Made by a program: the position numbers and the translations under genes. From Fluviibacter phosphoraccumulans (lineage in GTDB: Bacteria; Pseudomonadota; Gammaproteobacteria; Burkholderiales; Rhodocyclaceae), in contig NZ_AP019011.1 in assembly GCF_016110345.1 (NCBI RefSeq), positions 1,798,001 to 1,862,000 of the forward strand: a DNA stretch of 64,000 nt. The letters are read 5' to 3'. The notes beneath the pieces were generated by a model. The model had not been told where the DNA came from. It saw only the letters and a program-made list of their open reading frames with translations, and made no database searches. Within the stretch, counting starts at the first letter, position 1, and each line of letters begins with the position of its first letter. This document shows positions 1-7,530 of this stretch, piece after piece.

Positions 1-1482
1 CAGCACGCCTTGCTCAACCAGGTCACCGTAGGTGCCGTTAGCCGCGTTGTAACCAAAGTTACCCTTGCCTTCCAGCACCTTGTTAACCACCACCGACGGC
101 TCATCACCGGCGTTGGTGACGATCTGGCGCAGCGGCTCTTCAATCGCACGCAGTACGATCTTGATACCGGCGTCCTGATCGTGGTTCTCACCCTTCAGGT
201 TTTCAATCGCCGAGCGGGCACGGATCAGTGCAACGCCACCACCAGGAACCACGCCTTCTTCAACGGCAGCACGGGTAGCGTGCAGCGCATCTTCAACGCG
301 GGCCTTCTTTTCCTTCATTTCAACTTCGGTAGCCGCACCGACTTTGATCACGGCAACACCGCCGGCCAGTTTGGCCACGCGCTCTTGCAGCTTCTCTTTG
401 TCGTAATCTGAAGTGGCTTCGTCGATCTGCTTACGGATCGTGCCAACGCGGGCCTGGATGTTGTCTTCCGAACCAGCGCCGTCGATGATGGTGGTGTTTT
501 CTTTACCCACTTCAATACGCTTGGCTTGACCCAGATCTTCCAGGGTGGCCTTCTCGAGGCTCAGACCCACTTCTTCAGCAATCACGGTACCGCCGGTGAG
601 AATGGCGATGTCTTCCAGCATGGCCTTACGACGATCACCGAAGCCAGGGGCCTTAACAGCCACCGTCTTCAGAATGCCGCGCAGGTTGTTCACCACCAGC
701 GTAGCCAGTGCTTCACCATCCACGTCTTCAGCAATAATCAGCAGCGGACGACCTGCCTTAGCCACTTGCTCCAGTACCGGCAGCAGATCACGGATATTAG
801 AGATCTTCTTGTCGAACAGCAGCACAAACGGATTGTCCAGAATGGCGATCTGCTTTTCCGGGTTGTTGATGAAGTACGGCGACAGATAGCCGCGGTCGAA
901 CTGCATCCCTTCAACCACGTCCAGCTCGTTGCTCAGCGACTTACCGTCTTCCACGGTAATCACGCCTTCTTTACCCACCTTGTCCATCGCTTCAGCGATG
1001 ATGGCGCCAACGTCGGCATCCGAGTTAGCCGAAATAGAACCCACCTGGGCGATTTCCTTGTTGGTCGTCGTCGGCTTGGCCAGCTTCTTGATCTCTTCAA
1101 CGACAGCAGCCACAGCCTTGTCGATGCCGCGCTTCAGGTCGGCTGGGTTGTAACCCGCAGCCACGTACTTGAAGCCTTCGCGCACAACGGCTTGTGCCAG
1201 CACGGTTGCCGTCGTCGTACCATCACCGGCGTTGTCGTTGGTCTTGGAAGCCACTTCCTTCACCAGTTGGGCACCCATGTTTTCAAACTTGTCTTTCAGT
1301 TCGATTTCCTTGGCAACAGAAACGCCATCTTTCGTTACGGTTGGGGCACCGAACGAACGTTCCAGAACCACGTTACGGCCCTTAGGACCCAACGTTACCT
1401 TAACGGCATTGGCCAGCACATTAACGCCGTTAACGATCTTCGCGCGAGCGTCATCACCAAAAATAACTTGCTTTGCAGCCAT
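1..1482 (-). CDS. groL: GroEL chaperonin, 3' end cut by window edge
   Basis: The minus strand is open from an ATG at 1482 to the window edge, giving the first 494 codons of the usual roughly 545. The protein begins MAAKQVIFGDDARAK and has the nucleotide-binding loop DNAGDGTTTATVLA near residue 87, as expected of the 60-kDa chaperonin that folds cytosolic proteins with GroES. A strong AGGAG lies 6 nt before the start. It follows groES with a 44-nt gap, so the two form the classical groES-groEL operon under the CIRCE-containing promoter at about 1.9 kb. Only the C-terminal tail is missing, because of the window boundary and not a mutation. Confidence 0.98.
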   Translation of the reverse strand, partial: MAAKQVIFGDDARAKIVNGVNVLANAVKVTLGPKGRNVVLERSFGAPTVTKDGVSVAKEIELKDKFENMGAQLVKEVASKTNDNAGDGTTTATVLAQAVVREGFKYVAAGYNPADLKRGIDKAVAAVVEEIKKLAKPTTTNKEIAQVGSISANSDADVGAIIAEAMDKVGKEGVITVEDGKSLSNELDVVEGMQFDRGYLSPYFINNPEKQIAILDNPFVLLFDKKISNIRDLLPVLEQVAKAGRPLLIIAEDVDGEALATLVVNNLRGILKTVAVKAPGFGDRRKAMLEDIAILTGGTVIAEEVGLSLEKATLEDLGQAKRIEVGKENTTIIDGAGSEDNIQARVGTIRKQIDEATSDYDKEKLQERVAKLAGGVAVIKVGAATEVEMKEKKARVEDALHATRAAVEEGVVPGGGVALIRARSAIENLKGENHDQDAGIKIVLRAIEEPLRQIVTNAGDEPSVVVNKVLEGKGNFGYNAANGTYGDLVEQGVL

Positions 1483-1526
1483 GTGTTTCTCCTAAAATTT
1501 ATTCAGATCAATAAGTTGGGAAGCGA

Positions 1527-1817
1527 TTACGCCTCAACCACACCCATGATGTCGTCTTCACGCAGAACCAGCAGCTCTTCGCCGTCAACTTTGACTTGCT
1601 GGCCGCCGTACTTACCGAACAGAACGCGCTCACCCACCTTAACGCTCATCGGGCGGACTTTGCCATCTTCCAGAATCTTGCCAGCGCCAACAGCGATCAC
1701 TTCGCCTTGGTCCGGTTTTTCAGTAGCGGCATCAGGAATCACAATGCCAGAAGCGGTTTTACGCTCTTCTTCAAGACGCTTAACGATAACGCGGTCGTGT
1801 AAAGGACGAATTTTCAT
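1527..1817 (-). CDS. groS: GroES co-chaperonin
   Basis: This 96-residue protein begins MKIRPLHDRVIVKRLEEE, carries the mobile-loop region KTASGIVIPD, and ends with LLVLREDDIMGVVEA. Length and sequence are normal for the 10-kDa lid of the GroEL chamber. A GGAG sequence sits about 8 nt before the ATG. It is the first gene of the groESL operon, with a 5' leader that begins at the heat-shock promoter and CIRCE operator just upstream. The sequence resembles betaproteobacterial GroES, which is the main taxonomic hint in the window. Confidence 0.98.
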   Translation of the reverse strand: MKIRPLHDRVIVKRLEEERKTASGIVIPDAATEKPDQGEVIAVGAGKILEDGKVRPMSVKVGERVLFGKYGGQQVKVDGEELLVLREDDIMGVVEA

Positions 1818-1875
1818 ACGGTTAACTCCAATGAGGACAATGTGCTTTTAAAATCGTACGACAAAGTGAGGCTTG

Positions 1876-1902
1876 TTAGCACTCGATGCCGTTGAGTGCT
1901 AA
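1876..1902 (-). promoter_or_regulatory. CIRCE element, HrcA operator of groESL
   Basis: TTAGCACTC (1876-1884) and GAGTGCTAA (1894-1902) are perfect inverted 9-bp arms separated by exactly 9 bp. This is the canonical CIRCE consensus bound by the heat-shock repressor HrcA. It sits directly downstream of the groESL -10 box and overlaps it by one base, so HrcA binding would block initiation. Confidence 0.97.
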
Positions 1903-1931
1903 TACTAGGGGCGACTAGAGTAAATTTCAAG
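1902..1931 (-). promoter_or_regulatory. groESL promoter, overlapping sigma70 and sigma32 motifs
   Basis: On the minus strand, TTGAAA (1930-1925) is followed after 17 bp by TAGTAT (1907-1902), a good sigma70 promoter. The same bases also give CTTGAAA, 13 bp, then CCCC, which resembles the sigma32 heat-shock consensus CTTGAA-N13-CCCCAT. The promoter abuts the CIRCE operator. Combined sigma32 and HrcA control is known for groESL in several proteobacteria; here it is read from the sequence only. Confidence 0.75.
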
Positions 1932-1956
1932 CCCTGAAACTCAACCCAAACGATTA

Positions 1957-2006
1957 AATGTCAAAAGTCTACTAATTTTCATCAAAATTAGTAGACTTTT
2001 GACATT
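1957..2006. promoter_or_regulatory. Operator O1: 23-bp perfect palindrome upstream of fic
   Basis: Two 23-bp arms (1957-1979 and 1984-2006) are perfect inverted repeats around a 4-nt centre. They contain the half-sites TCTACTAAT (1968-1976) and ATTAGTAGA (1987-1995), spaced by 10 bp. The same half-site pair with the same spacing recurs at 2023-2050, so this looks like a repressor operator and not merely a terminator. It lies in the divergent groES/fic intergenic region. Confidence 0.7.
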
Positions 2007-2022
2007 GCGGCTCTATACTAAC

Positions 2023-2050
2023 TCTACTAATTTATAACAAGATTAGTAGA
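2023..2050. promoter_or_regulatory. Operator O2 overlapping the fic start region
   Basis: TCTACTAAT (2023-2031), a 10-bp spacer and ATTAGTAGA (2042-2050) repeat the half-sites and spacing of O1, 55 bp further on. The site ends 3 bp before the fic ATG, and a -10-like TATACT (2014-2019) lies between the two operators. Binding would therefore cover the promoter and start. Autoregulation by the Fic protein's C-terminal winged helix is the simplest inference. Confidence 0.65.
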
Positions 2051-2053
2051 AAA

Positions 2054-3436
2054 ATGAAGATCCCACTCTCGCCGCCGGACATATCCACCATTCTGAATAA
2101 ACTGGAAGCCAGTGAACTCGCGGCCGCCATGAAGCAGATCACCCCCTTGCCTTGCGGCAAATATTTGCACTGGGACGAACTCAGGCATCGTACACCGCCG
2201 GACACTTTATCCCACGAGGCCTGGTGGGCATCTGTATTCTTTGCCCGTAGCGGCCAAATGCACGAACTTCCACTAGTGGATAAAGCAGGTAAACCATTCA
2301 AGTTCTCCATGCCCACGCCAGTGCAAATCGGGCTGCACCACATTGATCGCGATGCCGCAGGACACACTCGCTCAACCTCTGATCATGTGGCACCAGATGA
2401 TTCAAAACGCTATCTCATGTCCTCCTTAATCGAAGAGGCCATCACTTCAAGCCAACTTGAAGGCGCTGCAACCACACGTCAGGTTGCGGCAGCCATGCTG
2501 CGCCAGGGGCGCAAACCGAGAAATCACAGCGAAACCATGATCTTCAATAACTACCGGGCCATGGAAATGCTGCAATCGATGAAAGGTAACCCGCTAACGC
2601 CATCCTTTGTGCTTGAATTACACCGAACACTCACAGAAGGCACTTTAGATAACCCTCTGGATTGTGGCCAACTAAGAACCGATGATGACATTAACGTTGT
2701 AGATAATCGCGATCAACAGGTCTTACATATTCCACCAGCCCATCAAGAGCTACAGAGCAGGCTTGAACGTTTGTGCGCCTTTGCCAATGCAGACGAAACC
2801 TCCGAGCCTTTTGTGCACCCGGTAGTGCGCGCCATCTTGCTCCATTTCATGATTGGCTACGACCACCCATTTGTAGATGGTAACGGCCGAACTGCCCGCG
2901 CACTCTATTATTGGTCAATTTCCCGTAGCGGCTATTGGCTCATGGAGTACACGTCTATCAGCCATATATTGAAAGAAGCGCCATCCCAGTATGTGCGCGC
3001 CTACTTACATACCGAGACCGATAACAACGACACCACCTACTTTGTGCTACACCAAATCGAAACCATCCGCAAAGCAATTAACGCGTTACATGACTATTTG
3101 TCGCGCAAGCGCAAGGAGCAACAAGCAACACAGAGGCTTCTTACTGCTTCACCCAAATTACGCACCCGGTTCAATCACCGCCAACAGGCGATCATCACCC
3201 ATGCCCTCAGAGGGTCTGGCGAAAGCTATCGGGTTGATGCCCATCAACGCACCCATAATGTGTCATACCAGACTGCGCGCAACGATCTCCTTGACCTAAA
3301 AGACCTTGGCCTGCTGGAAGTGCACAAGAAGGGCAATGCCTACATCTTCTTTCCGCCGGCAGATCTGAGAGAGCGGCTCGCCAATCTGTCGGATGGCCAT
3401 ACGACCACATCACAAATCTTATTAGGTGGCGGCTAA
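2054..3436 (+). CDS. Fic family protein (predicted AMP transferase) with C-terminal winged helix
   Basis: The 460-residue protein carries the Fic catalytic loop HPFVDGNGRTAR near residue 274, which in this family transfers AMP or another phospho-group from a nucleotide to a target hydroxyl. An upstream SSQLEG matches the (S/T)xxxE(G/N) inhibitory helix of class II Fic enzymes, so activity is probably self-restrained. The C-terminal part (about 390-440) resembles a winged helix, consistent with DNA binding. The gene follows two repeated palindromes that look like its own operators, and it converges on a second fic gene. Target and physiological role are unknown. The Fic call is firm; autoregulation is inference. 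Confidence 0.93.
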   Translation: MKIPLSPPDISTILNKLEASELAAAMKQITPLPCGKYLHWDELRHRTPPDTLSHEAWWASVFFARSGQMHELPLVDKAGKPFKFSMPTPVQIGLHHIDRDAAGHTRSTSDHVAPDDSKRYLMSSLIEEAITSSQLEGAATTRQVAAAMLRQGRKPRNHSETMIFNNYRAMEMLQSMKGNPLTPSFVLELHRTLTEGTLDNPLDCGQLRTDDDINVVDNRDQQVLHIPPAHQELQSRLERLCAFANADETSEPFVHPVVRAILLHFMIGYDHPFVDGNGRTARALYYWSISRSGYWLMEYTSISHILKEAPSQYVRAYLHTETDNNDTTYFVLHQIETIRKAINALHDYLSRKRKEQQATQRLLTASPKLRTRFNHRQQAIITHALRGSGESYRVDAHQRTHNVSYQTARNDLLDLKDLGLLEVHKKGNAYIFFPPADLRERLANLSDGHTTTSQILLGGG

Positions 3437-3489
3437 GGCCGAAAACCGACTTGGGGCAGTCCCTTCTACCTTCTGAACCTCACCCAATT

Positions 3490-4638
3490 TTAACGATCTA
3501 AAAACTCGACATACCGCTGATAACTGAAGAACCGGTTTTTCTTCTGGCCGGTGGTCTCCGCCACGATACCGAGTTCTTCCAGTGTCTTCACAGCGGCGCT
3601 AGCAGTGGGGAAGGTCGTATCCAGCTGCTGGCGCACATGCTCAACAGTAAATCGAGGCATCGTCGGCAGTCGCTCAAACAAACGCACCGTTACCGCGCCG
3701 AGCTTGCTCTCTGCCAGCAACCGTTGTCGGTCCGCCGCCACCAGACTCGCAAGACCGACCACGTTTCTCTCGGCCTCAGCCGCGGCCGTTGCGACACCTT
3801 CCAAAAAGAAACGAATCCACGATTCCCAATCACCATCCGTTCGGATCTCGGAAAGGCGGCGATAGTATTCAAGCTGATGTGCCTTTAAATAACCACTCAA
3901 ATACATCAGAGGCTCGGGCAACAAGCCCCAATGCTCCACGAGGGCTGCAATCAACAAACGGCCCATGCGTCCATTGCCATCCAGAAACGGGTGGATCGTT
4001 TCAAACTGGGCATGCACCAGTGCAATTCTCACCAACGGCGGCAAAGAAAGCCGTTCGTCATGAATGAAGCGCTCCATATCCGCCAATAGGTCGCCAATTT
4101 TATTGGGTGGTGGCGGAACAAACACGGCATTACCCGGCCGGGAACCGCCAATCCAGTTTTGTGAACGGCGCACCTCACCTGGCTGCTTGCTTCCGCCCCG
4201 AACGCCGTCCATGAGTAAGCGGTGCGCCTCACAAATCAAGCGCGTACTAATCGGCAACCCATCCGATGAACGCAACTGCGCCTGAACATAGCGAAAGGCA
4301 CGAATGTAATTCGTCACTTCCTCAACATCGTCGGCGTTACTAACACTCGCCCCAGCTTCGCTGTCAAACAAATCTGTCAGCGAGGCCTGCGTGCCCTCAA
4401 TCTGGGAAGTCAGCAATGCTTCCTTGCGGATGGCGCTATAAAGCAGCCAATCGACAGAAGGTGCCAGACCGGCAACACCTGACAATCGGGCGAGTGCTAA
4501 CTCTGCCTCATGATTTAAATCGGCAAAACTCCCCGCCTCCAATGCCGGTCGACCAGGCGGCAGCGGATCCGGCACAAATGCCTGGACCGATTCACCCACA
4601 ACGCTGGTGGTAACGTAAGAACCTGTTGAACGCTTCAT
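3490..4638 (-). CDS. Fic family protein, class II, with winged-helix C-terminus
   Basis: The 382-residue protein has the motif HPFLDGNGRMGR near residue 216 and an inhibitory TSQIEG near residue 77, the order found in class II Fic proteins. The last 70 residues include a winged-helix-like segment (FTVEHVRQQLDTTFPTASAA). It is convergent with the neighbouring fic gene and is not a recent duplicate: outside the Fic core the two proteins differ in length and sequence. Three copies of an 8-bp motif lie in its upstream region. It probably modifies a cellular protein by AMPylation and may regulate itself. Confidence 0.92.
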   Translation of the reverse strand: MKRSTGSYVTTSVVGESVQAFVPDPLPPGRPALEAGSFADLNHEAELALARLSGVAGLAPSVDWLLYSAIRKEALLTSQIEGTQASLTDLFDSEAGASVSNADDVEEVTNYIRAFRYVQAQLRSSDGLPISTRLICEAHRLLMDGVRGGSKQPGEVRRSQNWIGGSRPGNAVFVPPPPNKIGDLLADMERFIHDERLSLPPLVRIALVHAQFETIHPFLDGNGRMGRLLIAALVEHWGLLPEPLMYLSGYLKAHQLEYYRRLSEIRTDGDWESWIRFFLEGVATAAAEAERNVVGLASLVAADRQRLLAESKLGAVTVRLFERLPTMPRFTVEHVRQQLDTTFPTASAAVKTLEELGIVAETTGQKKNRFFSYQRYVEFLDR

Positions 4639-4641
4639 GGT

Positions 4642-4723
4642 TATTAAAGCTTGCTTAAATACATTGCCATCATAATAAAGAAGTCTTTAATACATCGCAA
4701 GGATAGCAAAGCGCTCTTTAATA
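4642..4723. promoter_or_regulatory. Triplicated CTTTAATA motif upstream of second fic
   Basis: CTTTAATA occurs at 4685-4692 and 4716-4723 on the plus strand and inverted at 4642-4649, next to the fic start codon at 4638. The two direct copies are 31 bp apart, about three helical turns. This repeats the theme of multiple operator sites before the other fic gene, though with a different motif. Function as an operator is inferred. Confidence 0.4.
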
Positions 4724-4748
4724 TCTGGACGACACCACCCATACCCCC

Positions 4749-4763
4749 CCTAGTTCTACTAGG
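4749..4763. promoter_or_regulatory. Perfect dyad upstream of small HTH gene
   Basis: CCTAGT and ACTAGG are perfect inverted arms around TCT. The dyad lies about 70 bp before the helix-turn-helix gene at 4832. It shares the word CCTAGTAG (on the minus strand) with the lux-box-like site at 5854, but its spacing does not fit a lux box. It may be the operator of the adjacent gene. Confidence 0.35.
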
Positions 4764-4831
4764 TCACCAGGTGTTGCCAATCTGTCAGCATGTGGGCTCA
4801 TGAGCACCAAGCTCGCATTACCGCCACCACC

Positions 4832-5092
4832 ATGCAGCCAGAACACATCCGCACCCTACGCCTTAACCGTAACGAATCGCAAACCGAGTTCTGGCAGCGC
4901 TTTGGCGTGAATCAGCGTACCGCTAGCCGCATTGAGCGTGGGCAGCCTCTACCGCCCTCAGTAGCAATTCTCTTACGTCTTTATCTGGATGGCGTGGTTG
5001 GTGAGGCGGATCTAGAGCGCGCCCAGCGCCGCTACCGCATAGCGCTACACCACCAGCCAGCTATTGCAGAAGTCCGAGCTTCAGCGCCTTAA
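4832..5092 (+). CDS. Small XRE-like helix-turn-helix protein
   Basis: I place the start at the ATG at 4832, giving 86 residues beginning MQPEHIRTLRLNRNESQ. The segment ESQTEFWQRFGVNQRTASRIERG has the length and pattern of an XRE/Cro-type helix-turn-helix. An in-frame ATG at 4790 would add 14 residues without domain content. The 3' end overlaps the convergent luxR-type gene by 32 bp. It is probably a DNA-binding regulator; its target is unknown, although the dyad at 4749 is a candidate. Confidence 0.65.
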   Translation: MQPEHIRTLRLNRNESQTEFWQRFGVNQRTASRIERGQPLPPSVAILLRLYLDGVVGEADLERAQRRYRIALHHQPAIAEVRASAP

Positions 5093-5807
5093 TCACCGCC
5101 TGATTGCGGTGACTTACTTCCAGTTTGCGGTTAAAGCCTGCCACATGGAAATTGACCGTGGACACCGAAATATTCAAAATCCGGCCAATCTCCCAACTAG
5201 TTTTACCTGCCATCGTCCACTGCAGGCATTCCAGCTCACGCATAGTCAGCGACGGTAGCGGTGCTGGCCGCACCAAATCGAGCGTACCATCCGGTGCAGC
5301 ACCCATCAGCGCAAAATCGATCCCACTCTGAAACGCCACATCGCGCAGCAACGACAGCTCCGGCAGCACGTGCGCCACATCCTGATCAAACTGACGCGAG
5401 GGCTTAGTGTCATTCACAAAACACAGAATTCCCAACTCGCCCCGTGGACCGTGCATCGGCAGCGTTACTCCTGAGCGCAACCCATAAGCACTCGCCTCTT
5501 CGTACATCACGCGTTGCGGGCTGCTACGGAACAGCCCCGGCGACCAGATCAGCGACGTACTGTGTGCCACGCAATGGGCCACCGTTGGATCTACATGCAC
5601 CAGCTTCTGGGTATCGTAAAAACTACGCCAATCTGTTGGGTAGTTACTGCGCAAATACGCTTGCTCCAGGCCCATCTCAGGGTTAGATACTATCGCCACC
5701 AGGCAACGATCAAAGCCCAGTCCGCGTCCAAAATCAAACAGCGCATCACACCAGGCAGATTCTTGATCCACCTGAAGCAGCTGCTGGAATGATTCTGATA
5801 TATGCAT
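5061..5807 (-). CDS. LuxR-family AHL-responsive transcription regulator (LuxR solo)
   Basis: The 248-residue protein has an N-terminal autoinducer-binding domain with the invariant positions of AHL receptors (W and Y in DWRSFYD, D-P in VDPTV, W in LIWSP, G in RSGVTLP). The C-terminal GerE/LuxR helix-turn-helix contains LTMRELECLQW and ISVSTVNFHV. In this family an acyl-homoserine lactone controls dimerisation and DNA binding. No luxI synthase lies in the window, so it appears to be a solo. A lux-box-like dyad lies 47 bp upstream of its start, between it and a divergent membrane-protein gene, which is a plausible target. Confidence 0.93.
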   Translation of the reverse strand: MHISESFQQLLQVDQESAWCDALFDFGRGLGFDRCLVAIVSNPEMGLEQAYLRSNYPTDWRSFYDTQKLVHVDPTVAHCVAHSTSLIWSPGLFRSSPQRVMYEEASAYGLRSGVTLPMHGPRGELGILCFVNDTKPSRQFDQDVAHVLPELSLLRDVAFQSGIDFALMGAAPDGTLDLVRPAPLPSLTMRELECLQWTMAGKTSWEIGRILNISVSTVNFHVAGFNRKLEVSHRNQAVIKALKLGLLQ

Positions 5808-5853
5808 TGGATAATGCTAGCACCTTTACACGAACCCGATTCAAGTAACAAAC

Positions 5854-5869
5854 CTAGTAGGGCTACCAG
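5854..5869. promoter_or_regulatory. Candidate lux box between luxR-type gene and divergent membrane gene
   Basis: CTAGTAG-GG-CTACCAG forms 7-bp inverted arms with one mismatch and fits the CT-N12-AG frame of lux/las/rhl boxes. It lies in the 97-bp divergent region between the LuxR-type gene and the membrane gene at 5905. LuxR binding here is inferred. Confidence 0.5.
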
Positions 5870-5904
5870 CTGGCAGCACCCAACACGACCGCTACAGTCG
5901 GTTG

Positions 5905-6429
5905 ATGCTGCAGCACATTCTTTCCCAATTCAGCCCCACGATGATTATCGCCACAATGTTGCTGGCCACTTTTATGGCGCAGCAGCACGCCATTCCACTC
6001 GTGTTTTTACCCGCGGGCATGCAGCTTCTGGCGTGTTTTGTGTACGGGCTACGCGCCCTACCCGGCTGCATCATCGGTATAGCCCTAGGTAGCGCACTAC
6101 TAGCACACCACCCGATACAGATTGATACACTCACAGAGCAAGCCGCTTATGCCACCCTTTCTACATTGTCGCTAATCGGGTTAATCCACGCGGTATGCCA
6201 CACCAGCCACATTAATGAAGAACTGTCCGGGCTCGGTTACCGGCATATACTAATCGTGGTGGTTTTACAGGCACTCGCGGATGCACTGCTTCGCGCAGCA
6301 CTCTTACCTGCGCCCGAGTACAACACCGGTTTTCAATTAGTCGTACAGGCCACCGGCAACCTACTGGGCAGCATGGCCGTTGTACTCTCACTTTTTGTGC
6401 TGGCTACCCTGCACCGTAAACTTGCCTAA
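5905..6429 (+). CDS. Small integral membrane protein, function unknown
   Basis: The ATG at 5905 (preceded by an in-frame TTG) gives 174 residues with about five hydrophobic segments, including MIIATMLLATFMAQ and a segment near its C-terminus. The layout loosely recalls MASE1-type sensory membrane modules, but no output domain follows. It is divergent from the luxR-type gene with a lux-box-like site between them, so quorum-sensing control is plausible. I do not recognise the family. Confidence 0.6.
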   Translation: MLQHILSQFSPTMIIATMLLATFMAQQHAIPLVFLPAGMQLLACFVYGLRALPGCIIGIALGSALLAHHPIQIDTLTEQAAYATLSTLSLIGLIHAVCHTSHINEELSGLGYRHILIVVVLQALADALLRAALLPAPEYNTGFQLVVQATGNLLGSMAVVLSLFVLATLHRKLA

Positions 6430-6445
6430 CTTGAGCATAGGGGGC

Positions 6446-6721
6446 CTACCGCCCCCGATACACCTCTCGCCGATGGCCGATCTCAATGACCAGAATAACA
6501 ACGGTTTGATCCTGAATATCGCAGATCACCCGCAGATCCCCAACCCGATACCGCCAATATGAACCCATCCGTGGCCCAACTAGATTTTTACCTGCGCTTC
6601 TCGGGTCAGCCAGAATACCGATCCGCTCATCCATATAATCGAGGACCCGCAGCGCAGCCGCCTTGTCCAGCTTCTTAAGCTGCCGCTGCGCAGACTCGGT
6701 ATATTTAATGATCCATGGCAA
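6446..6721 (-). CDS. RelE/ParE-family toxin
   Basis: The 91-residue protein starts MPWIIKYTESAQRQLKKL and ends VIEIGHRREVYRGR, the start and end signatures of RelE-type mRNA interferases (Y..SA.K.L.KLD; GHR.EVY). These toxins cleave mRNA at the ribosome unless bound by their antitoxin. It overlaps the upstream antitoxin gene by 17 bp, typical of translational coupling in a type II TA operon. Length is normal and nothing is missing. Confidence 0.93.
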   Translation of the reverse strand: MPWIIKYTESAQRQLKKLDKAAALRVLDYMDERIGILADPRSAGKNLVGPRMGSYWRYRVGDLRVICDIQDQTVVILVIEIGHRREVYRGR

Positions 6722-6932
6722 TCGACTTCCTTACTTCAGCCGCATCCAGCACAGACTCCTCACCTTTGCGAACACGCTCCATCGTGGCATCCGCCAGGTA
6801 AAAACCTTCTAGATCATCGAGGCCACCCTCGATCAGCTCGCGTAAATAGTAAGACTTGGCACGCCCGGTCTGGGCCGCCAAATGATCGAGCCGTTGTTCA
6901 ATTTCAGGGTCCAGCCTGAGCGACACCGCCAT
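6705..6932 (-). CDS. Ribbon-helix-helix antitoxin (RelB-like)
   Basis: The 75-residue protein begins MAVSLRLDPEIEQRLDHLA, a ribbon-helix-helix DNA-binding start, followed by a linker (GRAKSYYLREL) and an acidic C-terminal half that would bind the toxin. It is encoded directly before the RelE toxin. A nested palindrome beginning 18 bp upstream of its start is the likely operator for repression by the toxin-antitoxin complex. Confidence 0.92.
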   Translation of the reverse strand: MAVSLRLDPEIEQRLDHLAAQTGRAKSYYLRELIEGGLDDLEGFYLADATMERVRKGEESVLDAAEVRKSIAMDH

Positions 6933-6949
6933 AGGGCACCTCCGTATTT

Positions 6950-6980
6950 AATGTATTTAGTGTATTACACGCGATACATT
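6950..6980. promoter_or_regulatory. Nested palindromic operator of the RHH/RelE operon
   Basis: AATGTAT (6950-6956) and ATACATT (6974-6980) are outer inverted arms. Between them lies the perfect 11-bp palindrome GTGTATTACAC (6960-6970). The site is immediately upstream of the antitoxin gene, where ribbon-helix-helix antitoxins usually bind. Confidence 0.6.
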
Positions 6981-7072
6981 TGTCAACCCGACCTACCGCC
7001 CCCGCAGCACCATACCCGAATGCTTACCCAAAGTCATCTTCCAGAAAACCAGCTGTTCCAGCGATTCGGGGG

Positions 7073-7351
7073 TCATTTATAAACCCCATCATGATCACCC
7101 ACGTTAATCAGCACGATCTCTTCGTCCGTCACCAGCAGCGCTAGCGTTATCCGACACGTCAGGTTGATCGACACAGCATGGATGCCTTGCAATCGACCCG
7201 ATAAGGCATGTAAACGGAGCAACGGATGAAAAGGGTTAAGCTCCAGCAGTTGCAGGGTTTTAAGATACTGCTGACGCAAGTCCGGATAGCGTTTGAGCCA
7301 CTTAGCGGCTCGTTTGCTATAAGACCCGGTAAAAACCAGGCAATAGCTCAT
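7073..7351 (-). CDS. RelE/YafQ-like toxin with damaged partner
   Basis: The 92-residue protein has the RelE/YafQ layout: an N-terminal helix pair (SYSKRAAKWLKRYPDL), then LHALSGRLQGIHAVSI and the ending INVGDHDGVY. Its ATG overlaps the TGA of the preceding antitoxin remnant (ATGA), the usual coupling in such operons. The antitoxin lacks its N-terminal DNA-binding half, so the toxin may be unregulated, inactive or poorly expressed. No inactivating change is visible in the toxin. Confidence 0.83.
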   Translation of the reverse strand: MSYCLVFTGSYSKRAAKWLKRYPDLRQQYLKTLQLLELNPFHPLLRLHALSGRLQGIHAVSINLTCRITLALLVTDEEIVLINVGDHDGVYK

Positions 7352-7530
7352 GCCATGGCGTCCAACCGGGCAAGGTGCGCTTCCGGACTTTCGCGCACAA
7401 CCCGGCCAGCAGCGACATCCGCGCGAGCCTCAGCCAAAGCCACCTCCAGCTCGCACTCCCGAAGGCGTTGATACTGCGCCATGTCTAAAACGACGAAGCG
7501 ATCCTTACCGCCAAGGTAAGATACCTCAAT
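7348..7530 (-). pseudogene. Phd/YefM-type antitoxin, N-terminus deleted
   Basis: The last 60 or so codons read VSYLGGKDRFVVLDMAQYQR and continue to a C-terminal tail RVVRESPEAHLARLDAMA, matching the toxin-binding half of Phd/YefM-like antitoxins. The expected first 25-30 residues, which bind DNA, are absent: upstream the frame runs antisense through the divergent ydcF-like gene, and there is no plausible ATG or GTG start. The breakpoint is close to 7530, where the ydcF-like copy begins, so a rearrangement bringing in that copy probably removed the antitoxin start. A short product could start at the internal ATG of MAQYQR. Confidence 0.7.

Noticed and set aside
526..1851. Long plus-strand open frame across groEL/groES
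   Set aside because: It is antisense to the clearly coding groEL and groES frames and has no recognisable protein.
1999..2019. TTGACA with TATACT as fic promoter
   Set aside because: The spacing is only 9 bp, too short for a sigma70 promoter; TATACT may pair with a weaker -35 inside the palindrome.
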